Shown piece by piece: positions 1 to 8,581 of a DNA stretch of 48,520 nt. The position numbers and the translations under genes were made by a program. The notes under the pieces were generated by a model. The model ran no database searches. It was not told the origin of the DNA and worked only from the letters and a program-made list of their open reading frames with translations. Where the stretch lies: the IMG/VR virus record IMGVR_UViG_3300050821_005219, positions 1 to 48,520 of that record, one strand, 5' to 3'. How positions within the stretch are numbered: the stretch's first letter is position 1; every line of letters starts with the position of its first letter. The DNA comes from a virus.

Positions 1-3000
1 GCTTGAATTCCAAAAAAGTTAGCCGCGGCAGCCGTCGCTTGGGAATAGGAGCCGTGGCAAACGAATGAATAATTGTGATTCGTAGCCGGTAGAGTCCAAG
101 TTAATCCGGTGATCGTCACTAGCGATGTGCTGGCTGTTGTGAAGTTTGAAGCTACTTGAACCGTGTTCCCGGTGCGAATGAAAGCTGAACTGTTTCCGGC
201 TGTCCCGTTGCCGACGTCCACGACGCCTGCGGCATCGCGCGAGAGTCCGGTATCCGCATTCCAGTTGTAGACGGTCCCACTGGCCAATTGCAGAGAATTG
301 GAAATCGTGATCGGATTTGTGGATGTACCGGCAACCGCTGGAGCCGTCAAGGTAGCAGAGCCGCTCGTCGAGCCGGCCAGCGCCAAAATTCCACTGCTCG
401 TGCCCGCTAAACCAACAGTGAGTGTGGGTGCCGAGAACTGTAATTGTGTCGTAATGCTTTCCGTCACAACTCCAGAAGAATTTGACCAAATAGGAAAACC
501 CGTGGCCGCCGCACCTGGCAAAGTCAACGAATAAGCGGTAACCGAAGTCGGAGCTTGCTCGATGATCGTATTGGCTGGAATGTTCGTATTCGCTGTAGTG
601 TTCGTCGAACCTTGCGTGAAGCCCACGAATCCGGCGGTAGTGCCCAACACGGATAGCACACCTGCCTTGCCTGCTGTTCCTGAACCACCGGTTCCCGGTG
701 TACCGGGTGTGACGATGATGCTTCCGCCGTTGGAATTGACACCCGTTCCGGCTCCAGCGCCACCATTACCTGCCGGCAGGAGAATATCTCCTCCAGCGCC
801 GCCCGTGCTCGCCGTGGCTCCGCTGGCAGCGCCGCCGGTACCGCCCGCAATGGAGGGCGTTGATCCCTTACCACCCGTGCCGCTCGCGTTCGTCGTCGCT
901 CCCCCGGTTACTCCCGGAACCACAAACACAGTAGGAGCGGCTGTTCCCGGTGTCGTGGCCACTGAAGCTGGAGCGAGAGCTTGAATAGTGACGGCGTGAG
1001 TCGTCGAGTCTGCATAGACGTCTTCAGAACTGAGAACAGGAGTGGGGGCGGCAATCTCCGCTAGTCCCAATCTACCTGCGAGGCCTAGATCTCCAGTGGA
1101 GGAGTGGCCTTCCGTGGCGGCGACGCCAGAGCGGAATAGCGTGTAGTTGGTTCCCGCTACTCCGGCTACCGTGCTGCTGTTGAATTGGAACTGCGCTACG
1201 TTCGCTCCCGCAGGATGGCCTCCGAGGTAGATGTTGCTGAGTCCGATACTGTAATTAGAGAGGTCAACGGTAGATACTCCGGCAGTAGGCACGCCATCGA
1301 ACACCACATTCGCAAGGCCGACGCCACCAGTCAAGGTGAAATAAGTTGTTGGCGTCGTAGAGGAATTCAATTGAAGGTCGAGATAGAGTAAGTTACCTGC
1401 TGTAGCCGAGGCGTTGTCGAAGAAGTTCGTTGCAACGCCACCAAATTCATAGCGGCCATTCGTAATGGATAGCGTGCTGGCACCTGTCACTTTCCCGACG
1501 AACGGGTTAAAGAATCCTGTAGTAAGAGGACTAAAAAACTTTGAATTGAGTATCTTGATGTTGATACCGTTTGCTGCCTGTATGTAAGGAGCAGTCGTCT
1601 CATTCCACTCGAAGTGTGCGCCGGAAATGTTCACGGAGGTTAGAGCGGCGGTCTGAGCCGGGTCACTAATCCCCAACAGATAATCGAACGAGCATCCGGT
1701 AAAGTAGAAGTCGTCTGCCGTCGCGGTGTTCCAACTTATGAGATAGCCAGGTGTGGCGAATCCCGTATCCTCGCCAAAGATGCAGCTATCGAACGTAAGG
1801 CTCTCGCCGAATCCCGTGGCTCCCGATAACACGCTGATTTGCGGGCCACCGTTGTTCAGCGTAAAGCAGTTCGTGATATGGACGCCGACTGACCGATAGC
1901 CGAACACGAACACTCCGCTAAGAAATCCTTGAACGCCGATGCCGTCGAGGGTCGATTCGGATGATGTGTATGCCGCACTCGTTCCACCGATAAGGAAAGC
2001 GAATGTCGTGTTCGCGGCATTCGTGTTGTGGAATTGGAAGTTGCCACGGAAGGGGACCGAGCGCGTCGAACCGATGCCAGTGGGATTAGGAGCAGGGGAA
2101 CCGTACTGGTCCGAGATGCTAACGAATGTTCCACTAGCCAGCGCCGTATTGAGGAATACCCTGCCAAGCGCGACGGCTGGAACGTAAGGTGACCACATTA
2201 GAGCCGATACGACTTTATAGTTAGCACTTGGGAAGATAACGGGTAAGACTTGCGTGGAAGCCGGTGCAATCGCCGCGACCTCTGATGCCTGAATCGCCGC
2301 CGTGTCGTCAGTGGAGTTATCTCCTTTCGCGCCCCACCATTGAGGGTAGAGGTTCGCCGTTTGGACACTGCCGCTGACCACCATCGGAATCTGTGTTGCC
2401 GTTCCGCTATCGGCGGTTGATGTAACGTTCGCGTGGGTGCAAGGGGAGACGAGGTTGGCCTCGAATTGTGAACCGGAAAGACCTGTCGCGATAACGATGA
2501 GGCCGCAACCGTTCAGATATGTTGCCGTAGTCAAGCCATTGACGTAGACGACCTCACCAGCGGTAAATGTGTTCGTTGCCAGGAACGTAACAACGTTCGA
2601 CGTGATGGCAAAGTTCGTGATGGTAGCGACTTGCGGTGTGTTCGAGATGATTTGAACGGGCGGGGCTACCAACCCGCCGTTGACCGTCAGCGTCACCGTG
2701 TTTGGAACCGAGAGGACGCCGCCGCTTTCGGAAATTAGGTTGACGCCCGCTGGAACCGTTGGATTCGCCGCCAGTGTGTATGTGCCGGGGTCGATGGCAA
2801 TACAACCTGGATTGCTGACCGCCGTAAGAGCTTGCGCGAACGATTGGAGCGCGTTGACGTGCTGGCAACCTTCAAGGGCGCTGGAGGAGAGCGTCGTGAA
2901 TGTCCCAACAGCCGGGGTCGTGCTGCCTATCGCTGGAGGGACAGCCCACGTGCTTCCAAGTAACTGCGACACATTCAGGTTGGGAACTACCGTCGTGCTA

Positions 3001-6000
3001 GTCACCGACAGTGGTGCCGTTCCAATGGCGATGTTGGATATAAGTTGCGTTGCCGTCAGGGTGCTCGGCAGTGACATTGCCCCGCCAGCACTCAGGATTG
3101 CTGTAGCTGAAGGCGTCTGGGGAGCCGCGCCAACACCACCACCAGTCATAATGGCATTCGCTGCCAAGAGAGCGGAAACTGATTCCACGGTCGTTGAGCT
3201 AAAATAAGGAATGGCTCCGGAGACTCCTCCAGTGACAGTTATAGGGAAGGCTGGCGTTCCGCCGCCACTGGAGGTCGTGCCGCAGGTGATTGTGTGCGCG
3301 GCTGTTGTGTAATTGAAATGATTCCCTCCTGAATCGGGACAGTTGGGAAGGGATATCCACTGGCCAACTGCGGAGGCGCTTGTGTTAATAATTTGGTCCG
3401 CAGCGGAGTTCACTGGAATAGAGGTTCCATTAATTTTAGTATTCGTCATCACTCCACCAGCGGTCATGGAGGAGTCGCCGGTGACAGGGAAAGGTGCGGG
3501 GAGGTTGCCAGCAGTACCTATCCAAATATCCGTATTGGCTAAGGTCGCGGCGATGGGTTGAGAGCTTGAATTGGAACCGACAACGGTTGCGGAAGCCGGG
3601 AAAGCGCCTCCGTTAATTTTTCCCACGACGTTCGCCGTGCTGATACCTGTTACGTCACCAGTTAGTTGGTTAACGTGTGTTCGGGACCAAACTCCCGACG
3701 ATGTATCCACAAGAGACGCAACGGCATACTGGACAGTAAGCGCGGGACTTAAAGTTGTCTGTCCATCAATGAGGTCCGTACTGGCGCGAGTCGGCGTACA
3801 GGCGTTGGCAGTGGAATCTATTTTCTTAAATGTTATTTGCCGACCACCTCCACTGGACGCGGGAAGGTTAATCACTACCGCACCACTTGTGGCGTCACAG
3901 GTGATGACCGTATCAGCGGCCAAGACGGTATAAGGTGAGGATGCGAAATTTATGGCCGTCTCGGTCCAGTGAGGTTGTTTGACGAGTGTCGCGCAGGAAC
4001 CTGCTGATGTTGTTACGTCACCTGTCAATGCTGGCAGTTGACCGCAAGTAGCAGACCCGGACAAGTTTGTGAATGCAGGCTGAGCGAGAGAAACGACACC
4101 CGCTGCCGAGATGGCTGTCACGAAATTGTTAGCCGAGCCTGTGTTGGCTACGACTGTTGTACCTATGGTTCCCGAGGCGTTTATATCGTGAAATCGTAAA
4201 TTGGTGGAGTCTTCATATAGCGTATCGAATCCAGCCGCAGGCGCAGCGGGAGCAACGATGGCCGTCAAAAGAGGATTGGTTCCATTTGACGTGAAATTTG
4301 TGATACCTCCGAGAGCGGTAGAGTTATTGTACTGAATTTGGGTATTGGACCCACCAGCGGAGGCCGAACCAGTGATGGACTGACAACCGAATCCGGTTGT
4401 GGTGGACCAACTTAATGCTTGAGTGGAGCTGCCGCAATTGGAACCGAACGCCGCAAAGGTAGGGAACTTAACTGTCCACCAGTGTCCCGGAGCTGAAGTT
4501 GAATCCTGATAGACAAAGGCGGCGAAATTTGGGATGAGTGTCCCGGACGCCGCACTGTCAATCAGGTCCGAGGCACCAACGTTTGGAGTCAATGTCAGTG
4601 TGGTCGAAGTGTTCTTAATGACGAATGGGAAGTTGGAGGCAAAATTTGTAGCTACCGCAGGTAAAGCCAACGCTGTCCCGCTTGTCCAGTTGAGGTAGTT
4701 CGCCCGGTCAGTGTATAGCAATGTAGCCGGGTTCGTCGCGTCCACTGGCACGCCCGGAAGGGAAAAAGTTTCAGCGGTAGCCGCGCCGCCGGAAACGTTT
4801 TCCGTGACCGTATATAAACCATTGACCGTGGGGCCAGCGAGACGTGTGGCGGCTCCTGCTGACCCTCCGTAAATCATGTCTCCCAAGGTCGTCATTGGAT
4901 TCGTAAAGGAATTGGCGAGCACGAAGGCATCGGTGGCGAGTTTAGTTGTATTATCTCCGGGAGATTGCGTCGTGGCTGTCGTGCCATTTGGAAGGGCGGG
5001 AGTGCCGGAAAGGTTGGCTGCGGTACCAGTCGTATTCTGATTCAGCGTCGCAACGTGACCGGCAGTTATAGTTCCGCTGACCTCACAGGGAATAACGTTG
5101 ATGGTCGAAACGAGTGTTGGCGTGCAGATGAGACCGGTAACGTTCGTTGTACTCGTTTGGAGGTTTAGTCCGGCACTGGATAGTGGAGTGCCGTTGATGG
5201 CTGGCGTGAATCCGCCGCCCGTGGCTGCGATGGTGGGTCCGAACTGTCCTCTGGTAATCGTGATATTGGACCCGGCAACGAATGGTGCATCATGGCATTC
5301 CGCGTCCCATTGCGTGGTGACGACGGTATCCACAGTGAGACGGCAGGACTGGCCTTGGGCGATAACTAAACTAGCCCCTCCTGGAGAGACGGTCCAAGTT
5401 GTGGGAGTGACGGTGACAGCGGTAGCCGAACCACTTGTGTTATTGACGAGACTGAGGACACAGTTGGGGAGAGCGAGAGTAGTGGCTGTAGGGAGAGTGA
5501 CGGCCACGGCCACGCTGCCTTGATATTCCACAACTTTAGGACTGCAATCGGCGGAAGCGATGGTATCGGTGGAAGTGGTTCCCGTGACCGGGCGAGTGAC
5601 CATACCAGGGAGAGCAAAGGCAGGAGTAGTCCCAACACCGCCAGAGGGAATGGAAACGAATGCCTGAGCGACACCATTAGGACCAGTGGGAGCGTTTACG
5701 CCGCTTAGGACGTTGGTGGTGCCCGCAGTGGAGTAGTAGGGAACGCTGAATTGGAGAGCGTTGTTGACGGTGCCACTCCCCCCGCCGCCCGCAGGCGTGG
5801 CCCATGTCCCATCACCGCGCCAGAAGGTCGTACCGGAAGCTCCTGTTCCACTGTTCATCTGCGAGACAGAGATATTCCCACTGAGTTGTGCGAAGCTGTA
5901 GTCGTTAGTAGCGGCGACTACGGCTCCAGTACGGCCAAAGACACTGGATACCGCTCCCCCTCCACCTGCCGCAGCCACACTGGAACTCTGAATCCACTTG

Positions 6001-6341
6001 GACGATAGGGAGTTATAGACGAATGAGATACTCTGATTCGCGGCACAGATGAAGTTACTCCCGCTGGCCATCACGATGTTGGCGTTGTTGGCGAAGGTCG
6101 TGTTGGTATCGCCGCAGAGGATGATGAGAAAGGGAGCGCCGAAGGGATTGAGAAAATTAGTGACAGTCGTGGGACTGCCGTTGGCGGTGATGAACACGTT
6201 TCCTTGGGAGACATCTGGCGTGGCTCCGGTCATCGTCAACGCGCCGGTGTTCGAGAATTGATTGGCGACAATCCGACCGTGTTGTGTCCCTTGGCCAAAT
6301 ACTGCCGAAGGCAGGATTAGAAACAGAAGGAGTCGTTTCAT
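1..6341 (-). CDS. giant tail fibre/tailspike protein, C-terminus beyond the left edge
   Basis: One reading frame is open from the ATG at 6341-6339 to the window edge (2113 codons, no stop seen), so the gene is partial. Residues 1-17 (MKRLLLFLILPSAVFGQ) look like a Sec signal peptide. Residues about 18-1330 are low-complexity Thr/Ser/Gly/Asn-rich beta repeats with TGDVT-type motifs typical of phage fibres. At about residue 1335 a WWGAKGDNSTDDTAAIQ motif marks a Pectate_lyase_3-type beta-helix, followed by beta-strand-rich sequence. Residues about 1815-1895 are Gly/Ala-rich, collagen-like in composition. The last visible residues (SFVCHGSYSQATAAANFFGI) begin a compact C-terminal domain, probably receptor binding. 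The start overlaps the upstream stop as TAATG, so the two fibre genes are likely translationally coupled. Role inferred: host adsorption or surface polysaccharide binding. The signal peptide is the odd point. Confidence 0.85.
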   Translation of the reverse strand, partial: MKRLLLFLILPSAVFGQGTQHGRIVANQFSNTGALTMTGATPDVSQGNVFITANGSPTTVTNFLNPFGAPFLIILCGDTNTTFANNANIVMASGSNFICAANQSISFVYNSLSSKWIQSSSVAAAGGGGAVSSVFGRTGAVVAATNDYSFAQLSGNISVSQMNSGTGASGTTFWRGDGTWATPAGGGGSGTVNNALQFSVPYYSTAGTTNVLSGVNAPTGPNGVAQAFVSIPSGGVGTTPAFALPGMVTRPVTGTTSTDTIASADCSPKVVEYQGSVAVAVTLPTATTLALPNCVLSLVNNTSGSATAVTVTPTTWTVSPGGASLVIAQGQSCRLTVDTVVTTQWDAECHDAPFVAGSNITITRGQFGPTIAATGGGFTPAINGTPLSSAGLNLQTSTTNVTGLICTPTLVSTINVIPCEVSGTITAGHVATLNQNTTGTAANLSGTPALPNGTTATTQSPGDNTTKLATDAFVLANSFTNPMTTLGDMIYGGSAGAATRLAGPTVNGLYTVTENVSGGAATAETFSLPGVPVDATNPATLLYTDRANYLNWTSGTALALPAVATNFASNFPFVIKNTSTTLTLTPNVGASDLIDSAASGTLIPNFAAFVYQDSTSAPGHWWTVKFPTFAAFGSNCGSSTQALSWSTTTGFGCQSITGSASAGGSNTQIQYNNSTALGGITNFTSNGTNPLLTAIVAPAAPAAGFDTLYEDSTNLRFHDINASGTIGTTVVANTGSANNFVTAISAAGVVSLAQPAFTNLSGSATCGQLPALTGDVTTSAGSCATLVKQPHWTETAINFASSPYTVLAADTVITCDATSGAVVINLPASSGGGRQITFKKIDSTANACTPTRASTDLIDGQTTLSPALTVQYAVASLVDTSSGVWSRTHVNQLTGDVTGISTANVVGKINGGAFPASATVVGSNSSSQPIAATLANTDIWIGTAGNLPAPFPVTGDSSMTAGGVMTNTKINGTSIPVNSAADQIINTSASAVGQWISLPNCPDSGGNHFNYTTAAHTITCGTTSSGGGTPAFPITVTGGVSGAIPYFSSTTVESVSALLAANAIMTGGGVGAAPQTPSATAILSAGGAMSLPSTLTATQLISNIAIGTAPLSVTSTTVVPNLNVSQLLGSTWAVPPAIGSTTPAVGTFTTLSSSALEGCQHVNALQSFAQALTAVSNPGCIAIDPGTYTLAANPTVPAGVNLISESGGVLSVPNTVTLTVNGGLVAPPVQIISNTPQVATITNFAITSNVVTFLATNTFTAGEVVYVNGLTTATYLNGCGLIVIATGLSGSQFEANLVSPCTHANVTSTADSGTATQIPMVVSGSVQTANLYPQWWGAKGDNSTDDTAAIQASEVAAIAPASTQVLPVIFPSANYKVVSALMWSPYVPAVALGRVFLNTALASGTFVSISDQYGSPAPNPTGIGSTRSVPFRGNFQFHNTNAANTTFAFLIGGTSAAYTSSESTLDGIGVQGFLSGVFVFGYRSVGVHITNCFTLNNGGPQISVLSGATGFGESLTFDSCIFGEDTGFATPGYLISWNTATADDFYFTGCSFDYLLGISDPAQTAALTSVNISGAHFEWNETTAPYIQAANGINIKILNSKFFSPLTTGFFNPFVGKVTGASTLSITNGRYEFGGVATNFFDNASATAGNLLYLDLQLNSSTTPTTYFTLTGGVGLANVVFDGVPTAGVSTVDLSNYSIGLSNIYLGGHPAGANVAQFQFNSSTVAGVAGTNYTLFRSGVAATEGHSSTGDLGLAGRLGLAEIAAPTPVLSSEDVYADSTTHAVTIQALAPASVATTPGTAAPTVFVVPGVTGGATTNASGTGGKGSTPSIAGGTGGAASGATASTGGAGGDILLPAGNGGAGAGTGVNSNGGSIIVTPGTPGTGGSGTAGKAGVLSVLGTTAGFVGFTQGSTNTTANTNIPANTIIEQAPTSVTAYSLTLPGAAATGFPIWSNSSGVVTESITTQLQFSAPTLTVGLAGTSSGILALAGSTSGSATLTAPAVAGTSTNPITISNSLQLASGTVYNWNADTGLSRDAAGVVDVGNGTAGNSSAFIRTGNTVQVASNFTTASTSLVTITGLTWTLPATNHNYSFVCHGSYSQATAAAANFFGIQ

Positions 6342-8581
6342 TAGTCGTGTACCGCCCAACAATCGACGGAAGGCCAAGCCGCCGCTACCGCCGTGATGGC
6401 CATATAATTTACAGTAATTGAACCGTTGGCTTTTGTGGCAACGTAGGGCGGCGAAGGCGAATTACTTGGAGTTCCTTCCGCTGAACATCCGGCACTATAA
6501 TTTGTATCGGGGAATGAAGTCGTCCATGTCACGGTTATTGGTGTAGCGCATATCCCGCCTATCGCCGCCGCTGTCGTACACCCGCTAGTGCCACGTTTGC
6601 TCTGGTAGAGACCGGTAGCGGCATTGAGATGCATGGCCAAAGCTGCGGGGCCTAGCGGGTCCCGGATAGCTATCTGCCGACTAGCCGCTGGATTAGCTGG
6701 ATTGAAAATGTAGGGATTGGAAGGGCCGGAAAATGATTGACCCATAATCCAGACAGATTCGGCATTCGCGCCGTTGAAGGTGTCGTTCAGGACCCGGACC
6801 ACGCTGCCTGTGAAACTGGTAGTCAACAAACCGGAGATATCAAGAAATCCAACGCCACTACGAATGAACACGTTGTTTTGAGCACCGACCGTTTTTAGCA
6901 GGGTTCCTGCGCTGCAAGGAGGCGTACATTCGGCTGTGACGTTGATGTTCCCGTCGAGAAAAGTGGAAGACCCGCCGGTATAGGTCAGTCCGGAGACGCT
7001 GCCGACAATGGCGGTCGTGCCGGTGCTGATGTTACCGGTAAAATCGAAAGCTGAAAGCCCGTTGTGGTTTCCGCCTTCAAACGAAAAAGCCGTCTGCCCG
7101 TCAAAGATACTGTATTTGTTAAAGGCATAATGGTTGTGGGCAAAACTGGAAGACAGCGCCGTGTTTGATGTGTTCGTCCACTTCCAATCCTTAGTGCAGC
7201 CATTCTGCTCGCCGGGAGCGAGTCCGGTATCAATGTGAGTGAACAGATTGCGTTCGCTGAACCCGTTGATGTTGTCGCCCCAGGAGCAAGCGGAATTTGC
7301 TCCTCGAAAATTATCAATGCCGATGTCGTCGAAGCGGGCATCAAGAATGTCTCCCCAATGCACGCCGACTGCGTTTGCATTGGCCGTACCTTGGCCAATA
7401 AGACTAAATCCTTCTATTTCCGTGCCGGTGAGATAGATAGTGAAGGGACTCATGTGGACGTTCATGCAATCCGCGTTCATCGTACAATTGATTTTGAGCG
7501 CGGCTTTGCCTGGTCCGTGAATATGCACGGGAGCGGTGACGGACATCGTGGTGGATACGTTAACCGGGGTGGAAGAAGGAGCAAGTATTACTTCCCCTCC
7601 GTTCGCGGCGGCAACGGCGGCGTTGAACCAGGCACCATAATCCGAGCCTGCCCAGCCTTGCGAGTTGGCCGCGTCAACGCAGGTTATATTCTCGAAACTC
7701 TTGCAAAGCAGCGTCGATATGCCGGTCGTGCCATTGGCTATGGTGGCTGTTCCCGCGTTCCCGGTGATGCTGCCGACAATTGGATTGGCTGCTGTCGTGG
7801 TCCCGTTCAGTTGTGTGGGACCGGAACTGGTAAAGCCTCCTGCGGCGGTGTCAAGGCCAGTGGTGGTAAATGGCTGTGAGACCGTTTGACTGCTGGAAGG
7901 ATTCGTGATGACGGCGTTTGGTTGATTTGTGGCAATGTTAAGGGAACCTGCGTGAATGATAGTTGTGGACCCCGCCTGTGGGGACAACCAAGTAATTGTT
8001 ACCGTATTCGCGTCTGTTCTGGTAAGGGTATCCGGAAAAATTCTAACGTTGCTGGAATTATACGGGTCACCAACCACAACGTAAGGGTCGTTTAGGTTAT
8101 GCGTACAAACCCACGTTAGGGAGGCGACAGGGATAGAACACAGGAAGCTTTGGGTGAGGATAGTAGCTGGACCCAATGGGATAGTGGAACTAAGTGGAGT
8201 CTGGGTATCGAGATTGAAGGGAGTGGAAGTAATGAGCCAATCGGCTCCCGATTGCTGGATATTATCCCAAACGTAAGAGATGTGCCAGAAGGTGCCGTTG
8301 GGGGCGATGAAGTCGTTGCGAATGAGAGGGACGGAGAAGGAGCCATCTACTGTAGAGACGGAGATACACCAGTTTGTCTGGCTAACTATGGTTCCGCTTC
8401 CGATAATCCTAGGAACGTTTGGTTTGTAATTTTGGAGACTCATGCAGACTTGTGCATTCGTGGGAGGACCGGCAGAGGGATAAATCAGGTGGCCAGTCAC
8501 GGTCGCCGTGGATTGTCCCATAGCTATATTAGTATATAATAGTATATACATTAATAGTAGTAATAGTCTGTGTACTCTCAT
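6341..8581 (-). CDS. tailspike/tail fibre with signal peptide and beta-helix domain
   Basis: 746 aa. Residues 1-22 (MRVHRLLLLLMYILLYTNIAMG) form a clear hydrophobic Sec-type leader, followed by QSTATVTGHLIYPSAG, which recalls carboxypeptidase-regulatory-like Ig domains. Residues about 150-290 are Thr/Asn/Gly-rich fibre-like repeats. From about residue 310 (YGAWFNAAVAAANGGEVIL) the pattern is that of a right-handed beta-helix tailspike (pectin-lyase-like). The last ~100 residues, starting near IAIRDPLGPAALAMHL, look like a separate receptor-binding or chaperone domain. It overlaps the ejection protein gene upstream by 4 bases and the giant fibre gene downstream by 1 base, so it belongs to the late operon. 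Family assignment rests on composition and motif; no catalytic residues were identified. Confidence 0.8.
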   Translation of the reverse strand: MRVHRLLLLLMYILLYTNIAMGQSTATVTGHLIYPSAGPPTNAQVCMSLQNYKPNVPRIIGSGTIVSQTNWCISVSTVDGSFSVPLIRNDFIAPNGTFWHISYVWDNIQQSGADWLITSTPFNLDTQTPLSSTIPLGPATILTQSFLCSIPVASLTWVCTHNLNDPYVVVGDPYNSSNVRIFPDTLTRTDANTVTITWLSPQAGSTTIIHAGSLNIATNQPNAVITNPSSSQTVSQPFTTTGLDTAAGGFTSSGPTQLNGTTTAANPIVGSITGNAGTATIANGTTGISTLLCKSFENITCVDAANSQGWAGSDYGAWFNAAVAAANGGEVILAPSSTPVNVSTTMSVTAPVHIHGPGKAALKINCTMNADCMNVHMSPFTIYLTGTEIEGFSLIGQGTANANAVGVHWGDILDARFDDIGIDNFRGANSACSWGDNINGFSERNLFTHIDTGLAPGEQNGCTKDWKWTNTSNTALSSSFAHNHYAFNKYSIFDGQTAFSFEGGNHNGLSAFDFTGNISTGTTAIVGSVSGLTYTGGSSTFLDGNINVTAECTPPCSAGTLLKTVGAQNNVFIRSGVGFLDISGLLTTSFTGSVVRVLNDTFNGANAESVWIMGQSFSGPSNPYIFNPANPAASRQIAIRDPLGPAALAMHLNAATGLYQSKRGTSGCTTAAAIGGICATPITVTWTTSFPDTNYSAGCSAEGTPSNSPSPPYVATKANGSITVNYMAITAVAAAWPSVDCWAVHD

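Noticed and set aside
19-489. Minus-strand frame of 156 codons in the fibre region
   Set aside because: Lies in a different frame from the 2113-codon open frame, is Cys/Arg/His-rich and has no ribosome site; a shadow.
562-984. Plus-strand proline/valine-rich frame
   Set aside because: Antisense of the Gly/Ala-rich part of the giant fibre; low-complexity reflection only.
7235-7879. Plus-strand 214-codon frame
   Set aside because: Fully antisense to the 746-aa spike, with no ribosome site and no family resemblance.
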